Assembly (NCBI GenBank): GCA_016793305.1
Contig: JAEUHU010000144.1
Span: 1-37,100, forward strand
Direction of reading: 5' to 3'
Length of the DNA: 37,100 nucleotides
Source: Planctomycetota bacterium
GTDB lineage: Bacteria; Planctomycetota; UBA1135; UBA2386
The position numbers and the translations under genes were made by a program. The first letter of the stretch is position 1. Every line of letters begins with the position of its first letter. Positions 25,742 through 33,041 of the stretch are shown one piece after another. Below the pieces are notes generated by a model, which saw nothing but the letters and a program-made list of their open reading frames with translations, was not told where the DNA came from and made no database searches.

Positions 25742-27175
25742 TCAGCCGCGCAGCACCAGATCCGACGGGTTGGTCACCACGTAGTTCCCGCCGGCCGACG
25801 TGCTGATCCCCTGCATGTGCAACGAGAGCCCGAGGAACGAACGGTTGTTCGGCAGCGACAAGGGCAGGTAGACACGGCCGTCGTTGGGCACGGTCACCGG
25901 GCTGCCGATCGCGTCGGTCGGCACCCACCAGTTGCCGTAGATCGTCGGCACCGGGGCCGCGAACCGCGACAAGCCGATCCACGGCACCACCACTTCCCCG
26001 GCCACCGAGTGGATGCACAAGGTCGCGGTGCCGCCCAGCACCCTGTTCGACACGGCCGAGAACTGGGCCGACGGGACCGGCTCGCCGGTGTAGACGTAGC
26101 GACCGAGCTCGTCGGCACCATAGCCGCCGAGGTCGTTGGTCAGCACGTAGAGGCTGCCGTCCGGGCCAGCGAGCACGCCATAGCCAGCTCCGGGCAGGGT
26201 GTCGAAGTTCACCTGGCTCTGCACCCCCGTGCCCGCCGCGTTCAACGTGACCGCATGGATGTTGTTCTGGTTGTAGTCGGTGAAGAACATCACGTTCCGG
26301 TACGACGCCGGAAAGTGCTCCCCGGCGTAGAACGTCATGCCGGTCGGAGCGGTGGTCGGCGAGTAGGTCGACAGCGGACTCACGTAGGCCGGGTTCGGCG
26401 CAGGGTGGTTGCCCTCGACAGCCGGCCAACCATAGTTGCCGCCGGGCACGATGCGGTTGATCTCGTCCTGGATCGCCAGCCCGTTCTCCGTCTGGTAGAG
26501 CTCGCCGGTCACCGGGTGAATGGCCAACCCGAAGTGATTGCGATGTCCGTACGAGTAGATCGGGCTGCCCGCGAACGGATTGTCCGTGGGCACGGTGAGG
26601 TTCGGCAGCTCGTAGCGCAGCACCTTGCCCAGCAGGTTGCTCAGATCCTGGGCGTTGCTCGGCGTGTAGTTGTCGCCCGAAGCCACGAACAGCGTGCCGT
26701 CATGGCCGAACACCAGCGTGCCACCGTTGTGGTACCAGTCGGTCGGGATCTCCCCAGGCCGCGTCAGGACGGTCAGGTTGGTGCCGAACCCGCCCACCTC
26801 GGTCAGTCGACCGATCCGATTCTCGTTGAGCGTCGGCTCGGTGTAGTACACATAGACGTAGCGGTTGTTGAGGTAGTCCGGGTCCACCGCGATGCCGAGC
26901 AAGCCCTGTTCGACGAACGAGCTGAAGCTACCGACCGGGACCGTCGCCCAGGGAGCCACCTGCAGCACGCCATCCCGGAAGATCCGGATCCTGCCAGTCG
27001 CCCGTTCGGTGATCAGCAGGCCGCCGTCTGGCAGGAACGCCATCGCCGTGGCGCTGGCCAACTGGCCATCGGAGAGGGTCTCGTAGACGAACCCAGGCGG
27101 TGGCGACTGCGCCGTTCCGAAGGCGGCGAGGACCAACGGCACGAACAGGGAGCTGCAGCGACGGATCGGATGCAT
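25742..27175 (-). CDS. Secreted PQQ-dependent sugar dehydrogenase-like protein (GSDH family)
   Basis: 477 residues. A signal peptide (residues 1-23, ending LVLAAFGTAQ) predicts export. The body is a six-bladed beta propeller of the glucose/sorbosone dehydrogenase family (soluble GDH, Asd/YliI): ATAMAFLPDGGLLITERATG, then EQGLLGIAVDPDYLNNRYVY, HNGGTLVFGHDGTLFVASGD, YGHRNHFGLAIHPVTGELY, and DEINRIVPGGNYGWP, the conserved block around the PQQ site. After the propeller (from about 370) a C-terminal beta-rich domain ends LPNNRSFLGLSLHMQGISTS, resembling C-terminal modules of large secreted proteins in Planctomycetota-like bacteria (impression, not verified). Sugar oxidation with PQQ is inferred; the substrate is unknown. 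The ATG at 27175 is chosen because it gives the signal peptide. Confidence 0.88.
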   Translation of the reverse strand: MHPIRRCSSLFVPLVLAAFGTAQSPPPGFVYETLSDGQLASATAMAFLPDGGLLITERATGRIRIFRDGVLQVAPWATVPVGSFSSFVEQGLLGIAVDPDYLNNRYVYVYYTEPTLNENRIGRLTEVGGFGTNLTVLTRPGEIPTDWYHNGGTLVFGHDGTLFVASGDNYTPSNAQDLSNLLGKVLRYELPNLTVPTDNPFAGSPIYSYGHRNHFGLAIHPVTGELYQTENGLAIQDEINRIVPGGNYGWPAVEGNHPAPNPAYVSPLSTYSPTTAPTGMTFYAGEHFPASYRNVMFFTDYNQNNIHAVTLNAAGTGVQSQVNFDTLPGAGYGVLAGPDGSLYVLTNDLGGYGADELGRYVYTGEPVPSAQFSAVSNRVLGGTATLCIHSVAGEVVVPWIGLSRFAAPVPTIYGNWWVPTDAIGSPVTVPNDGRVYLPLSLPNNRSFLGLSLHMQGISTSAGGNYVVTNPSDLVLRG

Positions 27176-27300
27176 GAACAGCTGGCGCAGACGCAAGGTG
27201 CAGGGCTGCCCCCGAAACGGGGCGGGAGGAGGGTAGATGCCGCGGTGCACTACGCAAGGGCCCAGCTCGACCGGCCGATGAGTTTGCCAGGTTCCAGGCC

Positions 27301-27340
27301 TTCGCCTCGTGTTGGCCGGACCTTTGCGGCCAGAGGCGAA
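27301..27340. repeat. Long imperfect hairpin between ssb and the sugar dehydrogenase gene
   Basis: TTCGCCTC (27301-27308) pairs with GAGGCGAA (27333-27340), and inside it TGGCCG (27313-27318) pairs with CGGCCA (27327-27332): 14 pairs with an 8-base loop and a 4-base bulge on one side. It lies in the 269-base gap between the ssb stop and the dehydrogenase start, both minus strand. It could terminate ssb transcription, though no T run follows, or sit in the dehydrogenase leader. Confidence 0.6.
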
Positions 27341-27444
27341 CCTTGGCATGGGAGCTCGTCAGGGCCCCTCGCGCTTACCATGCGGTCCACCGATTCGCGG
27401 ACCAACGTCTCCTGCCGGGACTCTTCGCGGTGCGGATCCGCCTG

Positions 27445-27927
27445 TCAGAACGGAATGTCGCCGTAGTCGACTTCGCCGCCACCTGCAGCCTGTCCTCCCT
27501 CCTGAGCCGGCGCCTTGCGGCCGCCGCCGGACGAACGACGCTCGCCACCACCACCACCACCACCACCACCACCACCGCCGCCTTCCTCACCGCCCCGTGC
27601 TGACCCGACGAACTGGAAGTTCTCGACGACGACCTCGAGCTTGCTTCGCTTGCCGCCTTCCTGGCTCTCCCACGTCGAATACTGCAGCCGGCCCTCGATC
27701 ATCAACTGGCTGCCCTTCCGCACGTACTGGTTCAGCAACTCGGCCTGCTTGCCCCACGCGGTCAAGTCGACGAAGCAGACTTCCTCCTTCGACTCCCCGG
27801 ACTGCGTGTTGAACTTGCGATTGATCGCCATGCCGAACTTGGCCAACGCTTGGCCGCCCTGCGTGTGCCGCAGTTCGACGTCGCGCGTCAGGTTGCCGAG
27901 CAGGATGACTTTGTTGAAGTTGGCCAT
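27445..27927 (-). CDS. ssb: Single-stranded DNA-binding protein
   Basis: 160 residues. SSB coats single-stranded DNA in replication and repair. The OB-fold starts MANFNKVILLGNLTRDVELR and continues through KFGMAINRKF, EEVCFVDLTAWGKQAE and YVRKGSQLMIEGRLQY to about residue 112. A disordered Gly-rich linker follows, including a run of 13 glycines, ten of them encoded by consecutive GGT codons. The acidic tip ends VDYGDIPF, the D-x-x-D-I-P-F form of the tail that recruits partner proteins. It is monocistronic as far as can be seen, divergent from the PilZ gene with a near-palindrome in between. The start at 27927 is fixed by the family N-terminus. Confidence 0.96.
   Translation of the reverse strand: MANFNKVILLGNLTRDVELRHTQGGQALAKFGMAINRKFNTQSGESKEEVCFVDLTAWGKQAELLNQYVRKGSQLMIEGRLQYSTWESQEGGKRSKLEVVVENFQFVGSARGGEEGGGGGGGGGGGGGERRSSGGGRKAPAQEGGQAAGGGEVDYGDIPF
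27545..27576 (-). repeat. ssb: GGT trinucleotide microsatellite inside ssb
   Basis: Ten uninterrupted (CCA) units on the plus strand, read as ten in-frame GGT codons (27547-27576) in the ssb linker, flanked by GGC and GGA glycine codons. Everywhere else in this genome GGC is strongly preferred, so the pure GGT tract stands out and may vary in length. Confidence 0.9.
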
Positions 27928-27998
27928 GGTCGTGTCGTTCTCGTTCGTTGCGTGATGGTTCGGGAAACCGCCAGGCCGGGCGCACCAGCACCTCTGGC

Positions 27999-28018
27999 GG
28001 GCCGAGGATCCTAGGCCC
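27999..28018. promoter_or_regulatory. Near-perfect 20-bp palindrome between divergent ssb and PilZ genes
   Basis: GGGCCGAGGATCCTAGGCCC: arms GGGCC/GGCCC and core AGGATCCT are self-complementary; only one base pair is mismatched. It lies about 72 bases from the ssb start and 85 from the PilZ gene start. It could be an operator for a dimeric regulator; no regulator is known. Confidence 0.4.
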
Positions 28019-28103
28019 GCGGGCCACGCGGCGCGAGCACTCGCCACCGCAGCGTCGGCGCCCACGACTGGCACCGCTGCAGGCCTTTGGCTACCGTGCC
28101 CGC

Positions 28104-28463
28104 GTGGCCACTCCGACTCCGCAATCCGAACGTCGCCGCGCCGCCCGGGCGCAGGCTTCCTTCCCCGTCCAGCTGTCCTCGTCGGGTCGGGCCGAAGCAG
28201 CCCTGCTGCGCGACATCTCGGAGATCGGCCTCGCCTGCACGTCGCCCCAGGCGATCCCCGAGATGACGCTCGTCGGCCTCGACTTCACGCTGCCGGGCTC
28301 GAGCGAGAAGCACCAGGTGAAGGGGGCGGTGGTGCGCTGCGAGCCGCTGAAGAAGGCCGAAGCAGGCGGCCGACGCTTCGATCTCGCGGTCTACTTCACC
28401 GAGATGTCGCCGACCACCCGCGCCGCCCTGCGCAATTACGTCGCCAAGGGCAAGCTGGTCTGA
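28104..28463 (+). CDS. PilZ domain protein
   Basis: 119 residues, a stand-alone PilZ domain that would bind cyclic di-GMP. The first motif, RxxxR, is in SERRRAARAQ (about 8-17), and the second, (D/N)xSxxG, is DISEIG (37-42). The rest is beta-barrel-like: MTLVGLDFTLPGSSEKHQVK, GAVVRCEPL and FDLAVYFTEMSPTTRAALRN. Such proteins act as c-di-GMP sensors controlling motility, exopolysaccharide or other processes through partner proteins. The GTG at 28104 is the natural start; the frame is open further upstream but that part is Pro/Arg-rich and not PilZ-like. It is followed at once by a strong hairpin shared with prmC. Confidence 0.85.
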   Translation: MATPTPQSERRRAARAQASFPVQLSSSGRAEAALLRDISEIGLACTSPQAIPEMTLVGLDFTLPGSSEKHQVKGAVVRCEPLKKAEAGGRRFDLAVYFTEMSPTTRAALRNYVAKGKLV

Positions 28464-28494
28464 GTCCACTCGCCCCGCGGGCGGGCGGACTCAG
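28460..28494. terminator. Bidirectional terminator-like hairpin between PilZ gene and prmC
   Basis: Perfect 8-bp arms CTGAGTCC (28460-28467) and GGACTCAG (28487-28494) enclose a second stem CGCCC-CGC-GGGCG (28471-28483). Each outer arm contains the stop codon of one convergent gene. No T run is present on either side, but the two-part stem of 13 pairs in a 27-base gap is hard to explain otherwise. Confidence 0.6.
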
Positions 28495-29384
28495 CAGTCA
28501 CCGGATCGCTGCGCGACCAGGAAGCGCTCCGCCCCGGCGAGGTCCAAGAGCAACTGCACACCCTGCAGGAATTCGAGACTCGCGAGCCACGCGAAGCCTG
28601 GCTGTGCCGCGCCGAGGCCAGTCTCGCACACGAGCGAACCACCCGGCCGCAGGCGCTGTGCGAGCGGCGCCGCGATGGCTCGATAGCACGACAGCACGTC
28701 ACCGGGCGCCGAGAACAGCGCGAGCCCAGGCTCGTAGCGCCGTACGTCGTCGGCGAGCCCGTCCGGCTCGTTCGGATCGATGTAGGGCGGGTTGCTGACC
28801 ACGACGTCGAACGTCGCCTCGGGCGGCACCGGTTCCCACCACGAGCCGTGTCGGAGTTCGACGCGCGCCTCGAGCCCGTGGCGCTGCACGTTCGCCTTGG
28901 CGATGGCCAACGCAGCCTCGCTGCAATCGACCGCCAGCACCTGCAGATCCGGGCGTGCGACAGCGATGGCGATGGCGATGGCCCCACTGCCGGTGCCGAG
29001 GTCGATCAACGCACCATCGCGCGGGGCGCGTTCGAGCACCAGGTCGACCAGTTCCTCGGTCTCGGGCCGCGGGATCAGCACCGCCGGACCCACCGCGAGC
29101 TCGAGCCCACGAAAGCTCCAGGTGCCGAGCAGGTGCGCGACCGGCACCGAATCGCCGCGTCGCACGAGCAACTCGCGCATCGCCGCGCGTTCCGCCGGCG
29201 CGAGCGGGCGGTCGTGGGCCAGGTAGAGCTGCAGCCTCGTCAGGCCGAGCACCTTGCCGAGCAGCAACTCGGCCGATCGCTTTGGCGCGTCGATGCCACG
29301 GCGTTCGAGCCAGGCCTCGGCGCCGCGCAGCACGGACAACACGGTGTGCTGGAGCGCCTCACCGGGTTCGGAGCCGCTGGTCAC
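28491..29384 (-). CDS. prmC: Peptide chain release factor N5-glutamine methyltransferase
   Basis: 297 residues. PrmC (HemK) methylates the glutamine of the GGQ motif in release factors RF1 and RF2 with S-adenosylmethionine. The N-terminal helical domain (about 1-90) is followed by the linker LIPRPETEELVD (103-114), SAM-binding motif I LIDLGTGSGAIAIAIA (126-141), and the catalytic NPPY at 198-201 in VVVSNPPYIDPNEPDGL. Length and order match the family. The GTG start lies seven bases after the stop of the 4-TM protein gene, with GGAAG upstream. prfA, its substrate gene, is two genes upstream on the same strand, so this is a variant of the common prfA-prmC pair. Confidence 0.94.
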   Translation of the reverse strand: MTSGSEPGEALQHTVLSVLRGAEAWLERRGIDAPKRSAELLLGKVLGLTRLQLYLAHDRPLAPAERAAMRELLVRRGDSVPVAHLLGTWSFRGLELAVGPAVLIPRPETEELVDLVLERAPRDGALIDLGTGSGAIAIAIAVARPDLQVLAVDCSEAALAIAKANVQRHGLEARVELRHGSWWEPVPPEATFDVVVSNPPYIDPNEPDGLADDVRRYEPGLALFSAPGDVLSCYRAIAAPLAQRLRPGGSLVCETGLGAAQPGFAWLASLEFLQGVQLLLDLAGAERFLVAQRSGDC

Positions 29385-29391
29385 GCGCGGG

Positions 29392-30102
29392 TCACTTCCG
29401 CTTCTTCTCGGTGATGGCCATCATCATGGCCTTCTTGTCGGCCTTGTTCTTCTTGGCGCCACCGACGATGCCGCCGAACAAGCCGATCTCGGCCAGCAGG
29501 GCACCGAGGAACACGAAGATCTGCCCCGGGCCGAACAGTCGCCAGAAGTACTCGACGCGCGCCGCAGGCTCGGGCTTCTTCGCCAAGGCACCACCGATGT
29601 CGGCGAACATCTCGCCCCACGACTTCGAGGCCTCGGTCAGCGGCTGGTTCTCGATCCAGCCGAGGTCGATCGCCGCCTTGCGCGCCGTCTCGGGATCGAA
29701 GGCGATGAAGTTCATCAGGATCGCCAGCAGCGGCACGAAGCAGAGCGCCACCCACTTCACACCGAGCGGGCGGTTGTGGGCGATCGAGGCCCACCACGAC
29801 CACACCAGGGCGATGCCGATCAGCGCGTAGACCGCACCGCTCATGTACTGATAGCCGGCGCGGCTGGCGTCGGCCGTGAACGGCATCATGCAGCCGACCA
29901 GGATCACTACCCCGGCGAACAGGAAGCGGTAGAAGCTCTTGTCCCGGCAGTACGGATTGAAGGCCGGCGCCAGTCCGCCGCGCGTCACCTGCACCAGCAT
30001 GTCGTCGCTGCCCGCAACGGCACCGGCGGTCGCGGCCCCGCTGTCGAGCGGCTCGAGGGGTTCCAGGGAAGCGAGTTCGCCAGGTTGGGCGGGATCGGTC
30101 AT
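29392..30102 (-). CDS. Four-TM membrane protein of unknown function between prfA and prmC
   Basis: 236 residues; family not recognised. A polar, acidic N-terminus (about 1-55, with repeated LEPLEPLD) is followed by hydrophobic segments at about 59-75, 86-104, 115-132 and 196-216, and a Lys-rich C-terminus (GGAKKNKADKKAMMMAITEK). A loop with KSWGEMFADIGGALAKK lies before the last helix. The ATG at 30102 has GGAG eight bases upstream, a good ribosome binding site for this genome. It starts 210 bases after prfA and ends seven bases before prmC, so it is probably in the same transcript as prmC. No catalytic motif is visible. Confidence 0.75.
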   Translation of the reverse strand: MTDPAQPGELASLEPLEPLDSGAATAGAVAGSDDMLVQVTRGGLAPAFNPYCRDKSFYRFLFAGVVILVGCMMPFTADASRAGYQYMSGAVYALIGIALVWSWWASIAHNRPLGVKWVALCFVPLLAILMNFIAFDPETARKAAIDLGWIENQPLTEASKSWGEMFADIGGALAKKPEPAARVEYFWRLFGPGQIFVFLGALLAEIGLFGGIVGGAKKNKADKKAMMMAITEKKRK

Positions 30103-30312
30103 CGTGCTTGCTCCAGTCGGAATCGAGAGGGTTCGAAGGGGCGCGGATCGTGGCAAAAGTGGGTCTGCCAGTCACGCAGGAATCGGCCTCCGGCTCGGCC
30201 TGTACCTTCCACGAGCGAACCCGGGGGCCGGTTCACCCGACTGGCGCGATCGCCGTGTCGCCGAACCAGGTCGCCGGGCCCGCCTCGGCTGGGGGAAGGG
30301 CCCCGCCCCGAT

Positions 30313-31389
30313 TCACAGCCGCTCGATGCGGCGCTCGCGCTCGTCGGCGAGCAACGCGTCGATCACCGGCTCGAGCTTGCCCTCGAGGATCTGCGACAAC
30401 GTGAAGTTGCGGTTCAGGCGATGGTCGGTCAGCCGGTCCTGCGGGAAGTTGTAGGTGCGGATGCGATCGCTGCGATCGCCCGTGCCCACCTGCTCCTTGC
30501 GCTCGGCGGCGCGCGCCGCCGCGGCGGCGCGCTGCCGGGCGTCGTAGATGCGCGAGCGCAGCAGGGCCATCGCCCGCTGGCGGTTCTTCAGCTGGCTGCG
30601 CTCCTCCTGGCACGCCACCACGGTGCCGGTCGGCAAGTGGGTGATGCGCACCGCGGACTCGGTCTTGTTGACGTGCTGGCCACCAGCGCCACTCGACCGG
30701 AAGGTGTCGACCTTCAGATCCTCGGAGTTGATCTGGACCTCGACCTCCTCGACTTCGGGCAGGACCGCGACGGTCGCAGCCGACGTGTGAACCCGGCCCT
30801 TGGTCTCGGTCTCCGGCACACGCTGCACCCGATGCCCCCCCGACTCGAACTGCATCGCCGCGAACACGTTCTTGCCGCGCAGCGCGAACACGATCTCCTT
30901 GAACCCGCCCTGCTCCGCCGGGGTCGCGTTCATCGGCTCGAAAGTCCAGCCGCGCCGCGTGGCGTAGCGCTGGTAGATCGTGCAGAGGTCGCGCGCGAAC
31001 AGGGCCGCCTCTTCACCGCCGGTGCCGGCTCGGACCTCGACGATGCAATCGCGCCGGTCGTCCCCCTGATCGGCCAACAGGTCGTCGACCAGTTCGGCGG
31101 CGGTCGCCGCGAGCGCCGCTTCGAGTTCGGGCAGTTCGGCGGCGGCCAATTCCGCGAGATCGCGGTCTCGGCCCTCGGCGAGCGCGCGATGCTCGGCGAG
31201 CTGTGCCTCGAGGCGCTGGTAGCTCCGATAGCGGTCGACCACCGGAGTCGCCTGGCCGAGCTCCTTCTGCACGGCAGCGAGACGATCCGGCCGCTCGAGC
31301 AACTTCGGGTCGGCGACCTGGGCGAGCAGTTCCTGCACCCGCGCCGACAGGCCATCGAGGCGTTGCTGGATCTTCGGCCGCAGGGTCAT
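30313..31389 (-). CDS. prfA: Peptide chain release factor 1
   Basis: 358 residues, the normal RF1 length (about 360). RF1 ends translation at UAA and UAG. The stop-codon-reading tripeptide is P-E-T (192-194) in [20 protein letters not shown], the PxT form of RF1 rather than the SPF of RF2. The catalytic GGQ is at 236-238 in [34 protein letters not shown] and the C-terminal [16 protein letters not shown] are family hallmarks. The ATG at 31389 gives the expected N-terminus. It lies downstream of rpmE (L31), a very common order in bacteria, and upstream of the membrane protein and prmC genes. Confidence 0.96.
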   Translation of the reverse strand: MTLRPKIQQRLDGLSARVQELLAQVADPKLLERPDRLAAVQKELGQATPVVDRYRSYQRLEAQLAEHRALAEGRDRDLAELAAAELPELEAALAATAAELVDDLLADQGDDRRDCIVEVRAGTGGEEAALFARDLCTIYQRYATRRGWTFEPMNATPAEQGGFKEIVFALRGKNVFAAMQFESGGHRVQRVPETETKGRVHTSAATVAVLPEVEEVEVQINSEDLKVDTFRSSGAGGQHVNKTESAVRITHLPTGTVVACQEERSQLKNRQRAMALLRSRIYDARQRAAAAARAAERKEQVGTGDRSDRIRTYNFPQDRLTDHRLNRNFTLSQILEGKLEPVIDALLADERERRIERL

Positions 31390-31464
31390 CGACGAACTGC
31401 TCCGCGCCCATGGGACGGACACCCGACGGGCGCTGCTCCGGAACGGAGAGCCACGTGGAATCGA

Positions 31465-31498
31465 CGAGCGCCGTGGGCGAAGCCGCGAGCGCCGTGGG
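31465..31498. repeat. 13-bp direct repeat between rpmE and prfA
   Basis: CGAGCGCCGTGGG occurs at 31465-31477 and again at 31486-31498, a 21-base period, in the 143-base gap between the rpmE stop and the prfA start. No function can be assigned. Confidence 0.5.
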
Positions 31499-31532
31499 GC
31501 CCGGGGACCAACAGGCGCACCACGCCGACGGT

Positions 31533-31751
31533 CTACGCCTTCGCCCCTTCCTTGCCCTTGCCGTAGCGCTTCAAGAACTTGTCGACCCGGCCCGCGGTGT
31601 CGACGAACTTCGTGGCGCCCGTGTAGAACGGGTGGCAGGCCGCACAGATGTCGGTGCGGATCTCGGTCTTGACGGAGCGGGTGGTGAACTTGTTGCCGCA
31701 GGCGCAGGTCACCGCGCAGTCGGAGTACTTCGGGTGGATGTCGGCTTTCAT
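31533..31751 (-). CDS. rpmE: 50S ribosomal protein L31, zinc-binding (C+) form
   Basis: 72 residues, normal for L31. The N-terminus [20 protein letters not shown] is typical. The zinc-binding cysteines are Cys16, Cys18, Cys36 and Cys39 (CxC ... CxxC, with [10 protein letters not shown]), so this is the C+ type; zinc-limited replacement by a C- paralog would have to be encoded elsewhere. L31 helps form the bridge between the large and small subunits. The ATG at 31751 is fixed by the family N-terminus. It is followed by prfA on the same strand. Confidence 0.95.
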   Translation of the reverse strand: MKADIHPKYSDCAVTCACGNKFTTRSVKTEIRTDICAACHPFYTGATKFVDTAGRVDKFLKRYGKGKEGAKA

Positions 31752-31868
31752 AACACGCACGCGCCGACCGGATCGGCGCAAGTGGAAGGGCGAACAGTGT
31801 AGGAACGACCGGCGCCGGGTCAACAGTGGCGTCGGCCAAGGTCCCCGGCCGGGTTCAGGCCAGCTCGA

Positions 31869-32378
31869 TCATGGCACCCACGCCAACAGGAGTGCCAGCT
31901 CCCCTGGCTCGGCGGACACGTCGACGAGACGGAGCCGTGCCGATGGGACCGGACGTTCGTCGAGCCAGCCTCCCACCAACTCGAGCAGCGCTCCTCGCTG
32001 GGCTGCGTCCAACGCAGCGAGCCTGCCAGCGGGCAGCAACACCGCCGCGGCGCCAGCCCGACCGTGCCCGCGATCCGTCGGGTCGGCAGCGAGCCGTGGC
32101 GCTCGACGCAGCGCCAGGCTGCCGTCGGACAACACTTGCACGACCGGCGCCACGTCGGGCGCCACGGCTTCGAGTCGCGTCGCCAGCCAGACCTGCCCTG
32201 GTACCGGCGACAGCGGCATGCGCAGTGCTTCGGCCGGCGTCGGCGGGGCCGGAACGGGCGCCGCCGGGGACCTGGCCCGGGCCAGCCTGTCGGCGTCGGT
32301 GATCCAACCCTGGAGCGCCACCGTCGCGACCACGGCGACCACGAAGGCAACCCCAAGGCGCAGCCACAGCGGGCTCAC
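31869..32378 (-). CDS. Small membrane-anchored protein of unknown function
   Basis: 169 residues from a GTG that overlaps the maf stop (GTGA), so it is probably translated with maf. A single hydrophobic segment at about 6-24 (LGVAFVVAVVATVALQGWI) acts as an anchor or uncleaved signal, followed by a Pro/Ala linker (ARSPAAPVPAPPTPAEALRM) and a soluble domain of about 115 residues rich in Leu, Ala and Arg. No motif or family is recognised. The anchor and linker suggest a periplasmic domain. Confidence 0.65.
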   Translation of the reverse strand: MSPLWLRLGVAFVVAVVATVALQGWITDADRLARARSPAAPVPAPPTPAEALRMPLSPVPGQVWLATRLEAVAPDVAPVVQVLSDGSLALRRAPRLAADPTDRGHGRAGAAAVLLPAGRLAALDAAQRGALLELVGGWLDERPVPSARLRLVDVSAEPGELALLLAWVP

Positions 32379-32998
32379 GAAGGTCTCCCGAGTTGGCCGA
32401 GCAGAGCCCGCACCGCCGGAACGTGCAGGCCGACCACGGTGTCGAACGAGCCCTCGACCAGGCGGAAGAAGTCCTGCGTGTCGTCCTGCACTCCGTAGCT
32501 GCCGGCCTTGCCCCGCCATTGGCCCGAATCGAGGTAGCGAGCCAGGCGTTTGGTGTCCAAGGGGCCGCACGCGACCACCGCCGAATGCAGCGCCTCGCTG
32601 CGGGCCCCACTCGCCGGCAGCCACAGGCAATGGGCCGTGTGCACGGCGTGTCGCCGGCCTGCGAGCCGACGCAGCATGCCCTCGGCCTGCTCACGATCCG
32701 CAGGCTTGCCGAGTTCTTCCCCATCGAGATCGACGACGGTGTCGACTGCCAGCACGGGAATCCGAGGGTCCGGAACGATGGCTCCGAGGGCCTTGCGGGC
32801 CGCTCGTTCGATCGCGTGGGCTGCGGGCTCCCCGGGCTCGCTGACGAACTCCCCGGCAGCCCCAGGCAGGTACTCCGGCCCTGGTTCGCAGACCGCGAAG
32901 CGTATGCCGGCCTGCTCGAGCAGGGCACGTCGACGCGGCGACGTCGAGGCCAGGTACAAGTCGAGCGGAGCCCTCACACCAGCACGATCGAGCGGCAC
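32375..32998 (-). CDS. maf: Maf-family nucleotide pyrophosphatase
   Basis: 207 residues. Maf proteins hydrolyse nucleoside triphosphates (dTTP/UTP or m7GTP-type, depending on subgroup) to monophosphates, cleaning the nucleotide pool; some are linked to septum inhibition. The N-terminal motif LYLASTSPRRRALLEQAG (about 14-31), the catalytic aspartate region LAVDTVVDLDGEELGKP and the WRGKAGSYGVQD block are all present. Subgroup is not assigned. The GTG at 32998 is used; another GTG at 32977 would shorten it by seven residues. The next gene overlaps by four bases. A stem-loop lies just upstream (33004-33031). Confidence 0.9.
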   Translation of the reverse strand: MPLDRAGVRAPLDLYLASTSPRRRALLEQAGIRFAVCEPGPEYLPGAAGEFVSEPGEPAAHAIERAARKALGAIVPDPRIPVLAVDTVVDLDGEELGKPADREQAEGMLRRLAGRRHAVHTAHCLWLPASGARSEALHSAVVACGPLDTKRLARYLDSGQWRGKAGSYGVQDDTQDFFRLVEGSFDTVVGLHVPAVRALLGQLGRPS

Positions 32999-33003
32999 AG
33001 GGG

Positions 33004-33031
33004 CCTGGTCAACCTCTGGTTGGTGACCAGG
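33004..33031 (-). terminator. Inverted repeat just upstream of maf
   Basis: CCTGGTCA (33004-33011) and TGACCAGG (33024-33031) are perfect inverted arms, with an alternative inner stem CAACC-TCT-GGTTG. It lies in the 43-base gap between the unknown gene ending at 33042 and the maf start. It could be a terminator of the ffh-rpsP operon or a leader structure of maf; no T run follows. Confidence 0.4.
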
Positions 33032-33041
33032 GGCGCGGCGG

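Noticed and set aside
30152..30170. Sigma-54-like promoter (TGGCAG...TTGCC) before the four-TM gene
   Set aside because: The GG and GC elements are 13 bases apart instead of 10, so it does not fit the -24/-12 spacing.
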